DNA of 64,000 nt from Bifidobacterium breve (GCA_945878725.1 CAMCTY010000002.1:124001-188000); one strand, 5' to 3'. Shown: positions 38,744 through 47,802, counted from the first letter of the stretch. Numbers and translations are program-made. Notes: generated by a model not told the origin, from the sequence alone.

Positions 38744-39673
38744 TCAGTCCGGTTCGGGAAACGATTCGCTGACGAGTTCCTCCGACAGCGCCCAGAGGCG
38801 ACGGGCCGCGGCCGGATCGGTAGCCCAACTGCGCGCTTTGGCCACAGCGCAATCGGCGAGATAACTCCCGCCGCACGAAAGCGCCTCGTCTGTCACCGCC
38901 GCCCACACGCTCGTCGATGCGCCAACATCGACCCCGACCCGACGGGGAAGTTCTCCACCAGTCGCCTTCGCCCGCTCAATGAGTTCCGCGTAATCGTCGC
39001 TGGTGAAATGACGGCCGAGATCGGTCTTCACCATTCCCGGATGCACCGACCAGGCGTGAACGCCCTGATCCCGATAACGCCGCTCGATCTCGACAGCATG
39101 AAGCACGTTTGCCGTCTTCGACTGTCCGTAGGCCTCGAGTTTGGAATACGGGCGGGATGCGAAGTTCGGATCGTCCCAGCCGATGTCCGATGCCGCGTGG
39201 CCGCCCGAACTCAGGAGAACCACCCGCGCCGGAGCGCTCGATACAAGCAATGGCAGGAGTCGGCCGATCAGTACGAAGTGACCGAGATGGTTGGTGCCGA
39301 ACTGCAACTCGAATCCGTCATCGGTGTGCCCGAATGGGACAGCCATGATTCCGGCGTTGGCAATCAGGACATCCAGTCGATCGTGTTCGACCAAAAACCG
39401 GTCGGCAAACGCGCGCACGCTTGCGAGTGAACCAAGTTCGAGCACCTCGTTGGAAAACGAACCGTCCGGAACCGAATCGCGCAACTCAGCGACAGCCTGT
39501 TTCCCCTTCTCGTCCGAGCGGCCGGTGATGATCACTGTCGCTCCGGCCGCACCAAGGGCCCGAGCGGTTTCTTTACCGATACCAGTGGTTGCGCCCGTGA
39601 CCAGGACGGTCACTCTCGTGAGATCACGGCCGGCAAGGACATCCGAAGTGGTTTTCATCGTCGGATCGCTCAT
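38744..39673 (-). CDS. Short-chain dehydrogenase/reductase
   Basis: 309 aa. Cofactor motif TGATTGIGK (NADP type), structural NAG (IANAGIM), catalytic Ser in LLSSGGHAA and YGQSK (Tyr-xxx-Lys). The size and the FGTNHLGHFVL and VHPGMVKTDLGRH blocks resemble the retinol dehydrogenase/protochlorophyllide reductase-like SDRs. It is the last gene of a three-gene operon, overlapping the crotonase gene by 4 nt (ATGA). Confidence 0.9.
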   Translation of the reverse strand: MSDPTMKTTSDVLAGRDLTRVTVLVTGATTGIGKETARALGAAGATVIITGRSDEKGKQAVAELRDSVPDGSFSNEVLELGSLASVRAFADRFLVEHDRLDVLIANAGIMAVPFGHTDDGFELQFGTNHLGHFVLIGRLLPLLVSSAPARVVLLSSGGHAASDIGWDDPNFASRPYSKLEAYGQSKTANVLHAVEIERRYRDQGVHAWSVHPGMVKTDLGRHFTSDDYAELIERAKATGGELPRRVGVDVGASTSVWAAVTDEALSCGGSYLADCAVAKARSWATDPAAARRLWALSEELVSESFPEPD

Positions 39674-40518
39674 ATGTCCTCGTTAGCTCCGGGCCACTCA
39701 TCGGGCCAGTTGTTGTTCACGGTGAGAGACCAGTTCGGTTCACGGCGCTCAAGGAACGCATTGACGCCCTCGCGCGCGTCAGCCTCTCCCATGAGGTGAT
39801 GATGCAGATCCGTCTCGGCCCGGTCGATCTCACTCGGGCTCATCGCAAACGAACTCCACAGAAGTCGCTTTGTTACTGCCACTGAGACCGGAGCGGTGTT
39901 GACCGCCATGTCGTGCGCGACCTCGAGTGCATGTGGCAGCACATCGTCGTTCGGCAACACGCGCGATGCGATACCGAGTTCGCGCGCTTCGTCACCCATG
40001 AACGTACGGCCCGTCAACATGATGTCGGCGGCGTTGGCAAGCCCGGCGATTCGAGGCAACGTCCAATGGCTCAGCGCATCTGGCATGACGCCTCGCCGAA
40101 CCTGAACGATTCCGTATTTGGCATCACGGGCAAAGAAACGAAGATCGCAGTGCAGTGTCAGCGTTAAGCCGACACCGATGGCATGTCCGTTCACTGCAGC
40201 GATAACAGGTTTGCGGATGCGCCATGCAGGAGGCGACACCGGATTGGCGCTGAACGCTTGTGCGTCTGATCGCTCAAACACATCGGAGCCGCTGGAGAAA
40301 TCAGCTCCGGCGCAGAAAGCTGGCGGTGTTCCGGTGAGAACGACCACGCGCACTGCGTCGTCGGCATCGGCCATCCGATAGATGTCGCCAAGGGCACGGC
40401 CCATTGCCCCACTGAACGCGTTTCGTGTGTCGGGACGGTTCAGCGTTGCTACGAGAACACCATCATCATGAAGTTCAGCGAGAAGATCAGGGGTGCCGGT
40501 GTCGATCGGGCGCACCAT
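39670..40518 (-). CDS. Crotonase (enoyl-CoA hydratase/isomerase) family protein
   Basis: 282 aa from ATG 40518. Oxyanion-hole segments are PAFCAGADFSSG and NGHAIGVGLTLTLHCD. By eye, the position of the first hydratase glutamate (usually PEV or PEI) reads VQV, and the second (usually AMEMVLTG) reads AADIMLTG, so both acids are altered. It may be an isomerase, hydrolase or other crotonase rather than a hydratase. The start overlaps the upstream LLM gene stop by one base (TAATG); the stop overlaps the SDR. Confidence 0.86.
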   Translation of the reverse strand: MVRPIDTGTPDLLAELHDDGVLVATLNRPDTRNAFSGAMGRALGDIYRMADADDAVRVVVLTGTPPAFCAGADFSSGSDVFERSDAQAFSANPVSPPAWRIRKPVIAAVNGHAIGVGLTLTLHCDLRFFARDAKYGIVQVRRGVMPDALSHWTLPRIAGLANAADIMLTGRTFMGDEARELGIASRVLPNDDVLPHALEVAHDMAVNTAPVSVAVTKRLLWSSFAMSPSEIDRAETDLHHHLMGEADAREGVNAFLERREPNWSLTVNNNWPDEWPGANEDI

Positions 40519-41549
40519 TACGAAACCGTTTTGGGTGCTGCTGCTTTCACTGCCGCAACTGTCCTCGCGATGCATGCATCAGAAATCGGGTACCCGGGGA
40601 AGTACAGACAGACCCGATCGGCATGGTCGCCGTAGCGCGCCATGATTTCTGCCGCGACCTGTTCAGGTGTTCCGACAACAGCGATCGTGTGGAGCATGTC
40701 CTCATGTACAAGCCCGGCCATGCCCGCCCAATCACCCTGCTTGGAGCGCGCGTTCAGTTCCTCTTGGAGCGGACCCCAACCTTCGACATCGAGGACGGGA
40801 CGATAGGACGGAGTAGAGCCATAGAACGCGAGCAGCGTCCGGACTCCCTGCGCCGCTGCCGCAATCTCTTCGTCGGTTTCACCAATGGCACAGATCACTT
40901 CGAGAACGATCTCGATGTCGTCGCGGGATCGCTTCGACTTCTCGAGTCCGCGATCGAGGGCCGGCAATGTGCGCTCGGCGAAGTGGCGACCGGAGTTGAA
41001 CGGCATGACGAGAATGCCGTCGGCGACTTCGGCGGTCATCTCGCACATCTTGGGGCCGAGCGCGCCAACCAGAATCGGAGGGGGACCATACGGGTTCGGG
41101 CCGGGGTTGAAGTTCGGCGTCATCAAGGTGTGAGTTGTCCACTGCCCGCGGAAATCGAAAGGACCCTCACCGGCGAAGTGGGCGAAAATCATCTTCATGG
41201 CCAAGACCCACTCGCGCATCTGCGCGACCGGCTTCTCCCACGTCGATCCGTAGCGCTTCTGGATATGCGGGCGAATCTGTGACGCAAGGCCGAGGCGAAA
41301 ACGTCCCTTGCTTAGAAGCTGCAGATCATTGGCGGCGTAGGCCAAGTGGAGGGGGCTGCGGGGGAAGGCCATCGCCGCATTGGTCATGAGATCGATCTCG
41401 GCAGTCGTGCTGGCTAAGACCAGAGGAAAGAACACGTCATGGGCGTTTTCGAAACTGAAAAGACCATCCGCCCCGGTGGCGGCCAACTCGGCTGCTCTCG
41501 GCGCAGCATCGAGCGGTCCCGACATGGCAAGAGAAATGTCGACCTTCAT
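40518..41549 (-). CDS. LLM class F420-dependent oxidoreductase (TIGR03617-like)
   Basis: 343 aa from ATG 41549, with AAGGA 8 nt upstream. Luciferase-like barrel: ATTAEIDLMTNAAMAFPRSP, LLSKGRFRLGLASQIRPHIQKRYG in two blocks, and PPPILVGALGPKM. This F420-linked branch is common in Acidimicrobiia and mycobacteria and is often found with fatty acid- or sterol-type genes. It heads the LLM-crotonase-SDR operon, divergent from a TetR-type regulator that probably controls it. Confidence 0.87.
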   Translation of the reverse strand: MKVDISLAMSGPLDAAPRAAELAATGADGLFSFENAHDVFFPLVLASTTAEIDLMTNAAMAFPRSPLHLAYAANDLQLLSKGRFRLGLASQIRPHIQKRYGSTWEKPVAQMREWVLAMKMIFAHFAGEGPFDFRGQWTTHTLMTPNFNPGPNPYGPPPILVGALGPKMCEMTAEVADGILVMPFNSGRHFAERTLPALDRGLEKSKRSRDDIEIVLEVICAIGETDEEIAAAAQGVRTLLAFYGSTPSYRPVLDVEGWGPLQEELNARSKQGDWAGMAGLVHEDMLHTIAVVGTPEQVAAEIMARYGDHADRVCLYFPGYPISDACIARTVAAVKAAAPKTVS

Positions 41550-41738
41550 GGTGAATCCTTCCGATCCGACCCGGAACGGGCCTCCTTCCGTTTCTAGTCG
41601 CTCTGATGCCATTGCCCGACCGCCGCCCGCCTGGGCCGGGACAACACAAGCTGACGAGATGCGGACTTAAGCTCCTTCAAATTGTCAGAGGGTCAGCCAA
41701 TAACCCCAAATCCCTTCGGATGGGCATAGTCTCGTCCA

Positions 41739-42974
41739 ATGGGAAGAAAAATCTCAGCGGCAGAAAAGCCACCTCGAGTTTCCCGTGCCCAGCGCACGAA
41801 GAACGTCCAGACCGATATCAGCGCCGCCGCCCTGAAACTACTCAGCACGAAGGGTGTCGACGGTCTTTCGCTGACGAAGGTCGCCGCCGAAGCTGGCCTG
41901 TCGAACGGGCCCCTCTATGGCCGCTACGACTCTCCCGAAGATGTCGCGCTTGAGTTGTGGGAGGGATCCATTCGCGACCGTTTCCATCTCCTTCTTGACG
42001 AAGCCGCCCGGTTTGCCCTTGGCGATGCGCCAGACCCCTCCGAATGGCTTGTGACCGAGATGACCAATCCCTCGGCCGAGTCACTCGCGGTCGTCGAAAC
42101 TATCGCCGTGGCCCGCCGTTATCCGATGCTGGCCGAAAGCGTCCGGACTGAGGTGGATTCCGCCCTCCAGAAGATCCGCACGGAGTCTTCGACAATCCCG
42201 TTTTCGGCCATCTATCCGTGGATCACGCTCCCGCTGGGAGCGATCGTTTACAGCGGAATGCTTCCGTCGGAGTCACCGCCTTGGGCTGATATTTTGCGGG
42301 TCGGACGACAGGCAGCGATCCAGGCTCCTGCGCCCACATATGTCGGCAGCCACCCGGCGCCGCTTGAATTGAATTTGCCCAATCCCGACACTGGGGATCT
42401 TGGTCTCGACGAGTTCGTGACTGCGGTCATGCTCGTCGTTACCCGCGTTGGATATGAGAAAGCCACCGCACAGCGAGTGGCTCGGGCTGCAGGACACTCG
42501 TTCAGTTCCGCTTACACGCACGTTGAAAGCAAAGACGAACTCATGATGTTCGCAATCACCGCGATGATCGACCAAATCATCATGACTGGTGACGAGTCGT
42601 TCTTGCATATGACCGGTGATGAACTGTTTCTCGGGATGATCGCTCTTGAGCTGGGACTTATCTCGGACAACAACCGATCTCTCCGACAACTGCGCGCCGA
42701 GTCACTCGTTGCGGCTCGTCATCACAAATCTCTGGGTGAGATTCTTCGTACCCGATTGATCGAATCCGCCGCACACGTCAGGACAGCGGAGAAGAGTGAA
42801 ACTGTTCCCCTTTCGTCCGCGTTTTGGTACGGCGCTCGCGCCAATGGCATGACCTCATTGCTCCTCAGTCTGAACACTCGATTGCTCGATGATGTCGACT
42901 GGATGCCATTCGGGGCCATGGTCAAAGAACTCACCCGCTTGATCAAAATGTCGAAAGTAGAACCAAACCGCTAA
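41739..42974 (+). CDS. TetR-family regulator with two tandem DNA-binding domains
   Basis: 411 aa, about twice the usual TetR length. The first TetR_N domain covers 25-75 (LSLTKVAAEAGLSNGPLYGRYDS, in two helices plus turn); the second covers 224-272 (ATAQRVARAAGHSFSSAYTHVESK). Each is followed by its own ligand-binding-type helical part, so it looks like a fused dimer. CATAGT lies 8 nt before the ATG, suggesting a leaderless transcript. It is divergent from the LLM-crotonase-SDR operon across 189 nt that hold no other gene; no convincing operator palindrome was found there. Its stop is immediately followed by the convergent hydrolase stop. Confidence 0.85.
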   Translation: MGRKISAAEKPPRVSRAQRTKNVQTDISAAALKLLSTKGVDGLSLTKVAAEAGLSNGPLYGRYDSPEDVALELWEGSIRDRFHLLLDEAARFALGDAPDPSEWLVTEMTNPSAESLAVVETIAVARRYPMLAESVRTEVDSALQKIRTESSTIPFSAIYPWITLPLGAIVYSGMLPSESPPWADILRVGRQAAIQAPAPTYVGSHPAPLELNLPNPDTGDLGLDEFVTAVMLVVTRVGYEKATAQRVARAAGHSFSSAYTHVESKDELMMFAITAMIDQIIMTGDESFLHMTGDELFLGMIALELGLISDNNRSLRQLRAESLVAARHHKSLGEILRTRLIESAAHVRTAEKSETVPLSSAFWYGARANGMTSLLLSLNTRLLDDVDWMPFGAMVKELTRLIKMSKVEPNR

Positions 42975-43634
42975 TCAGGCGTTCAGGAACGAAACGACTC
43001 GCTGCCATGCATCGGCAGCATCATCGACACGATGCGCGGGCCGCGAGGCATCGTGCACGAAACCGTGTTCGGCTCCCTCGTAGCGGACGATCTCGACACC
43101 AAGCGCTTCTGCCTCCAGAACATCGGCGGCGGGCGTGAAGTGGTCGGCGGTTCCGATGATCGCCATCGTGGGGCAACGATCCGGAGATGCGAGCGCCTCA
43201 ATGGGTTCGGCCAATGAAACTCCCCGCCACGCCTCGGGAAGTCTGATCATTCCGTAGAAACCGGCGGCCCGATGGAATCGCCCGCTCGCCGACGCTTTGA
43301 ACGCCAGCATTCCGCCCATGCAGAAACCGATGGCGCTTACCTCGCGGCAGCCCGTGGCCTCCGCTGCTGCGATCGCGTCAGCATGAAATTTTTCGTCAGA
43401 GAACGTCGCCATTGCGGCCAGTCGTTCGTCGACAGTCAGTTCCTCCTGGCCGGGGAACGGCTCCGGCGCGCAGACGACCCAACCGTGATCAGTAGCAAGT
43501 TGTCGACACATGTCATCGAAGAGCGGCCGCAGCCCCATGATGTCGGGAAACAGCACGAGTCCTCGTGTCGATTCATCAACGATCTCTGGTTGAACGATCT
43601 CCGCCGGTGTCCCGGTTGAAAGCATGATTCGCAC
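42975..43634 (-). CDS. Dienelactone hydrolase family protein
   Basis: 219 aa from GTG 43634, which has AGG 6 nt upstream; an ATG at 43625 is the alternative. Nucleophile elbow GFCMGG, acid in TADHFTP and His in GAEHGFVHD make the Cys-Asp-His triad. Second family member in the window. It starts 8 nt after disA, so it is likely co-transcribed with radA-disA; the functional link is unknown. Confidence 0.87.
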   Translation of the reverse strand: MRIMLSTGTPAEIVQPEIVDESTRGLVLFPDIMGLRPLFDDMCRQLATDHGWVVCAPEPFPGQEELTVDERLAAMATFSDEKFHADAIAAAEATGCREVSAIGFCMGGMLAFKASASGRFHRAAGFYGMIRLPEAWRGVSLAEPIEALASPDRCPTMAIIGTADHFTPAADVLEAEALGVEIVRYEGAEHGFVHDASRPAHRVDDAADAWQRVVSFLNA

Positions 43635-43642
43635 GAAAGACC

Positions 43643-44716
43643 TCAGGAGTAGTGATCGAGAATGCTCGACTCGGCGAGTCGACCCAGACCTTCTTTGATC
43701 GCCGACGCACGATGCTCGCCGACACCTTCGACCTCATCGAGATCGCGCTTGGTGGCCTGCAGCACCTTGTCGAGAGTCCCGAATCGGACGACGATGCGCT
43801 CAATCACTGTCTCAGGAAGACGCGGTATGCGCGACAGCATCCGATAACCCTTGGGCTGCACGGCACCGTCGAGATCGGCGCCCCCCTCAGGCAGATGCAG
43901 CACTTCGGCCACCGCCTTGAGATCGAGGAGCATCTCGGTTTCGAGTAACTCGAGACCGGACATCGCCTCGGCGAGATGCCACTCGTTCTCCTCGTGGAGA
44001 TAGTCGAGCACGACAAGGCGTCGTTCGTCTTCGACGCCGGCGAGGGCTTCTTCGAGTTGTAGGCGAAACAATCGACCGTCGACACCCAATTCGACGATGT
44101 CGCTTTCGATCTCCCCGGCGATGCGCAGGACCATCTCGGTCCGCTGCAACAAAGTCACGACATCACGCACGGTGACGAGGTCCTCGACTTCGAGGGCCGA
44201 GAGGCTGTTGGACACGTCGACAAGACGCTCCTTATAACGCTCGAGCGTCTTCATGGCCTGGTTGGCGCGATCAAGCAAACGTGGGATCGGAACAAGTTGG
44301 TGCTTCTCGTCGCCGATGTACACGGCGATGATCGACATGTCCTCAGAAACCGAAATGACCGGCACGTTGATCGAGCGAGCCACGCGCTCGGCAGTGCGAT
44401 GCCGGGTGCCGGTTTCCGAGGTCGGAACATTCGGACTCGGAACCAGATGAACATTGGCCCGGGCGATGCGGCTGGCATCAGCCGCCAGCACAATTGCGCC
44501 ATCCATTTTTGCCAGTTCTGAAAGTCGCTGCGGGCTGAACGCTGCGTCAAGAAGAAAACCGCCCGAGCAGATGCTCAGGACATCGGGGCCGTCGCCGATA
44601 ACGACGAGTGCACCCATGCCGCTTTGCAGGATGCGATCGAAACCCTCGCGGAGCGGCTTTCCCGGCGCTACCGCGGCCAGCGCGTCGAGCATCGCGTCAC
44701 TGCGTCGGCGAGCCAT
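43643..44716 (-). CDS. disA: DNA integrity scanning diadenylate cyclase
   Basis: 357 aa. The DAC domain has both signature motifs: MDGAIVL (Asp72-Ala74) and GTRHRTAER (Arg105-Arg107). A helical spine and a C-terminal helix-hairpin-helix DNA-binding domain (LDEVEGVGEHRASAIKEGL) follow. The octamer scans DNA, makes c-di-AMP from two ATP, and stops at branched DNA. It follows radA by 41 nt, the usual pairing. Confidence 0.96.
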   Translation of the reverse strand: MARRRSDAMLDALAAVAPGKPLREGFDRILQSGMGALVVIGDGPDVLSICSGGFLLDAAFSPQRLSELAKMDGAIVLAADASRIARANVHLVPSPNVPTSETGTRHRTAERVARSINVPVISVSEDMSIIAVYIGDEKHQLVPIPRLLDRANQAMKTLERYKERLVDVSNSLSALEVEDLVTVRDVVTLLQRTEMVLRIAGEIESDIVELGVDGRLFRLQLEEALAGVEDERRLVVLDYLHEENEWHLAEAMSGLELLETEMLLDLKAVAEVLHLPEGGADLDGAVQPKGYRMLSRIPRLPETVIERIVVRFGTLDKVLQATKRDLDEVEGVGEHRASAIKEGLGRLAESSILDHYS

Positions 44717-44757
44717 CCTGCGAGTGTACCGGTCGTGATGTTTCGGGGAAGCCGAGA

Positions 44758-46122
44758 TCAGTCTCTGGCGAGCAAGCCGAGTTCGGCGATCGCTTCAGCT
44801 AACGAACCCACGCGCGTGGCCATGATGCCGTCGGGTGGATCAGGGGCCAGGCGCGGGATGATGGCGCGGTTGAATCCGAGCCGGGCCGCTTCGGCCAGAC
44901 GCCGATCGCACTGCGACACCTGCCGGATCTCGCCACCGAGACCGATCTCACCGCATACAACGAGATCGGCCGGCAATGGCCGCTCAGCTAATGCCGATGC
45001 CAGCGCAAGAGCGATGCCGAGATCGGCCGCGGGTTCAGCGATCTTCACGCCGCCCACGGCAAGCGCGTAGACGTCTTTCTGGGCGTAGGAGAACCCGGCG
45101 CGTTCGCCCAGCACGGCAAGCAACAATGCGAGTCGGCCCGAGTCGAGACCCTGCGCGCTACGGCGCGGCGATGGCAATGCGCTTGTTGTGACAAGCGCCT
45201 GCAACTCGACCAGCAGAGGACGATGCCCTTCCATCGTGGGAACCACGACCGAACCCGAAACCCCGTGCCGACGATCGGCGAGAAACAGACGGCTCGGATC
45301 GGGGACGCCGATCATGCCCAACTCGGTCATCTCGAATAGGCCGAGCTGATCGGTAGCGCCGAAACGGTGTTTGACCGCGCGTAGAAGTCGAAGCGCGTGA
45401 TGTCGATCGCCTTCGAAGGCCAACACTGTGTCGACTACGTGCTCAAGCACGCGAGGTCCCGCGAGACCGCCCTCTTTGGTGACGTGGCCAACCAGCACGA
45501 CAGCCATGCTGCGCTCTTTGGCGGCACCCACGAGGCGAGCGGCGCATTCGCGAACCTGAGCAACCGAACCCGAGCCGGATCCGATCTCAGGATGATGGAC
45601 GGTCTGAATCGAATCAACAACGAGCACCGTCGGCTCAATCTCGTTCACGAACTCGAGGATGCTCGGCAGTGAGGTCTCTGATGCCAACCAGAGATCGGGG
45701 CACAGCGAGCCGAGTCGCTCGGCGCGCAGCCGCACCTGCTGCTTGGATTCCTCAGCCGAAACGTAGAGGACCTTTGCGCCGGACCCTGCGATTGACGCCA
45801 CTGCCTGCAGAAGCAGCGTCGACTTGCCGATCCCGGGCTCGCCACCGACCAATGTGACTGATCCGGGAACGAGACCGCCGCCGAGAACGCGATCGAGTTC
45901 ATCGATCCCTGTCGGACGGGGATGCCATTCGTGGGCGTCGACCTCGGTTATCGGAACGGGCTTGTCGCGTGGGCCGAACGAATGCGCAGCAACGGCCGAT
46001 GCGGGTACGACGAGCTCTTCAACGAGCGTGTTCCATTCCTCACAACCAGGGCAGCGGCCAACCCATTTGGGCGTGGCCGTGCCGCACTCGATGCACCGGA
46101 ACACTGCTCGGATCTTGGCCAT
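44758..46122 (-). CDS. radA: DNA repair protein RadA
   Basis: 454 aa from ATG 46122; the longer open frame upstream is only read-through of a terminator hairpin. A zinc finger (Cys10, Cys13, Cys24, Cys27), Walker A GGEPGIGKST, the RadA-specific motif KHRFG (KNRFG type) and the C-terminal Lon-like domain are all present. It is a hexameric branch-migration helicase used in recombination. RadA is known to bind DisA and lower its cyclase activity, fitting the operon. Confidence 0.96.
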   Translation of the reverse strand: MAKIRAVFRCIECGTATPKWVGRCPGCEEWNTLVEELVVPASAVAAHSFGPRDKPVPITEVDAHEWHPRPTGIDELDRVLGGGLVPGSVTLVGGEPGIGKSTLLLQAVASIAGSGAKVLYVSAEESKQQVRLRAERLGSLCPDLWLASETSLPSILEFVNEIEPTVLVVDSIQTVHHPEIGSGSGSVAQVRECAARLVGAAKERSMAVVLVGHVTKEGGLAGPRVLEHVVDTVLAFEGDRHHALRLLRAVKHRFGATDQLGLFEMTELGMIGVPDPSRLFLADRRHGVSGSVVVPTMEGHRPLLVELQALVTTSALPSPRRSAQGLDSGRLALLLAVLGERAGFSYAQKDVYALAVGGVKIAEPAADLGIALALASALAERPLPADLVVCGEIGLGGEIRQVSQCDRRLAEAARLGFNRAIIPRLAPDPPDGIMATRVGSLAEAIAELGLLARD

Positions 46123-46160
46123 GGACGACACCCTACGCATCGGGCGCGACAGTGATGTCG

Positions 46161-46199
46161 CCCAAACGAAAGGTGCCGCCCACGAAGGAGCGGCACCTG
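46161..46199 (-). terminator. Terminator copy A (repeat)
   Basis: Arms GGTGCCGC (46172-46179) and GCGGCACC (46190-46197) form an 8-bp stem with a TTCG-containing loop; on the minus strand it is followed by TTTCGTTT. The 39-nt sequence matches copy B (46902-46940) at 38 positions. It lies just after the stop-interrupted secreted protein gene and 39 nt before radA. Confidence 0.8.
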
Positions 46200-46221
46200 A
46201 CAAGCCTGGAAGCTGAATCGC

Positions 46222-46818
46222 TCAGCCGGTGAATGCCGGCGAGACCGTATTTCCGCTGCCGGTGCCGCCACCAGCGCCAGCGTCAGTTCCATTCGAACCA
46301 GAACCCGATCCGCTTCCGGAACCCGATCCGGCGACAGTCGTCGTCGTGGTTGTCGGAACGGCATCGCCAAACGTCATTTGAAAAGTTTGGGTGACAGGGT
46401 CAAGACCGGAGAGGGCATCCACATAAAGGCAAGCGGTATAGGTTCCGGCGGTGATTGGGGCTGTGGCGCCAGAAGGAGAGGTACCGTCCCGCGCAATCGT
46501 CCCTTCGGTTATCAGAAAAGGGCTCGACACTTAATTATTCAAGATGTTGTTGTTGTTTTTCATAAACCAGAAAGCAGGCGCCTCAACTCCGCAAGTCGTC
46601 TCGGCCGCTTGAAACCAGAGCCAGACCCCGCTCGTTGTCGTTGGATCTATTGGTACCGCCGACCACGTGAGGGTCATTGTGCCGTCACCGTTGTCAACCA
46701 TTGAACCCGTGCCGCCATTATTTGCGGCAGTAGCGGGACTGGCAGCGAACAACGTTGCCGTTGAAAGAATGAGCGCACTCGCAACAAGCATGCGAGCAGA
46801 ACGACCGAATCGAGACAT
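46222..46818 (-). pseudogene. Secreted protein gene interrupted by an in-frame TAA
   Basis: From ATG 46818, 95 codons encode a signal peptide (basic MSRFGRSARM, hydrophobic core, cleavage near ATAAN) and a beta-rich start (DGTMTLTWSAVPIDPTT, GVWLWFQAAET). A TAA at 46531-46533 interrupts the frame. The same frame then continues without another stop for 102 codons (SSPFLITEGTIARDGTSPSG, TYTACLYVDAL), a Thr run and a Gly-Ser linker, ending SPAFTG. The two parts look like one domain with a low-complexity tail. It may be a recent pseudogene, a readthrough gene, or a sequencing error; a GTG follows the TAA, so reinitiation is possible. No close homologue recognised. The first part is more AT-rich than its neighbours. 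Confidence 0.6.
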
Positions 46819-46901
46819 CAAGTTTTCTTTGGGGGGAGAAATTACCGGGCTGATTACAAGCTGGAACAATCTTAAGACTAATTCAGCCGAATCGTTGGTA
46901 T

Positions 46902-46940
46902 CCCAAACGAAAGGTGCCGCCCCCGAAGGAGCGGCACCTG
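46902..46940 (-). terminator. Terminator copy B (repeat)
   Basis: Same hairpin as copy A (arms at 46913-46920 and 46931-46938), one base different in the loop, followed on the minus strand by TTTCGTTT. It lies 13 nt after the LppM-like gene stop and upstream of the interrupted secreted gene. Confidence 0.8.
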
Positions 46941-46953
46941 GCAAAGTTGCCAG

Positions 46954-47715
46954 CTACCAGCGCCGGCCACGGGAATGCATGCGGCGGCGGGTACGCAAAC
47001 GGCGCTTGCGATAGCGCAGGCCAAACACCGCGGCCGTCATTCCAACAAGCGCAAGAACAAAGAGAGTTTCAAGAATCTGAAAAAACTTCCCCTTGGACGA
47101 ACCGACCTTCACCATTTGTGTATCGGTGTCAGTGAACGAGGCGTTGTACGACTTCGCCGAACTTCCCGCGTTCACCACAAGGGTGAGATCAACCATCGAT
47201 GCTGGCGGCGCCTTTTCTTCCGCTTCGATTTTGGCCAACAGACCACCGGACGCGTCACCCCCGAGTGCCGCTGCCAACTGCGCGTCGCCAAACATCACGA
47301 GGCCGGCGGTCGTGTCGATCTGACCGGTCACTTTCACTGATGTCGAGAACACGCCATCAGATCGCTTGATGAGCATGTCGCGATAGGGGCCATCGGGACC
47401 GCTCAATTGCGCCAGCAGCGCAGTGCCTTCTTCGGGAGTCGCGAAGGAATGATGCACGCGGATCCAGGTGAGGTCGCCCTCCTTTGACGCAGCGTCGACT
47501 TCCCAACCGGCGGCAACAAGATCATCAGCGCTCAATGCTTGTGCCGGATCACCCACACGTTTGAGTGCTGCGTCATCGAACCCAATGCCTTGCGTAATCG
47601 TGCCCTTGCCGTCGAGGCCGACATCGATCTGGGTTTCAATCTGCACACGACAACCGGCCGCGATCACAATCACGAGCGCAAGGAGCGCAACGACGCGCGG
47701 CAGTCGACGATTCAT
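46954..47715 (-). CDS. LppM-like lipoprotein (DUF3153)
   Basis: 253 aa from ATG 47715. A lipoprotein-type signal peptide ends at AAGC (Cys22), followed by an LppM-type beta domain (VQIETQIDVGLDGKGTITQ) and a C-terminal transmembrane segment (about 221-238, ILETLFVLALVGMTAAVFGL in part) with a very basic cytoplasmic tail (RKRRLRTRRRMHSRGRR). Mycobacterial LppM affects phagosome maturation and lipid binding; in a likely free-living relative a general envelope role is more plausible. It is downstream of clpC on the same strand, separated by a hairpin. Confidence 0.8.
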   Translation of the reverse strand: MNRRLPRVVALLALVIVIAAGCRVQIETQIDVGLDGKGTITQGIGFDDAALKRVGDPAQALSADDLVAAGWEVDAASKEGDLTWIRVHHSFATPEEGTALLAQLSGPDGPYRDMLIKRSDGVFSTSVKVTGQIDTTAGLVMFGDAQLAAALGGDASGGLLAKIEAEEKAPPASMVDLTLVVNAGSSAKSYNASFTDTDTQMVKVGSSKGKFFQILETLFVLALVGMTAAVFGLRYRKRRLRTRRRMHSRGRRW

Positions 47716-47775
47716 GAACACAACGCGCAACTTACCAGTGCCACCGCTGCGCAACGAAGGCCGTGCGCACGCGAC

Positions 47776-47802
47776 AGAGCCCGGGCATCGGGCCCGGGCT
47801 CT
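47776..47802 (-). terminator. Strong hairpin after clpC
   Basis: A perfect 11-bp inverted repeat (arm AGAGCCCGGGC) with a 5-nt loop lies 31 nt past the clpC stop. It has no T-run, as is common for actinobacterial terminators, so it is a probable rather than certain terminator. Confidence 0.6.

Noticed and set aside
46123-46203. N-terminal extension of radA by 27 codons
   Set aside because: It reads through the terminator hairpin (copy A); the zinc finger begins right after ATG 46122, as in other RadA proteins.
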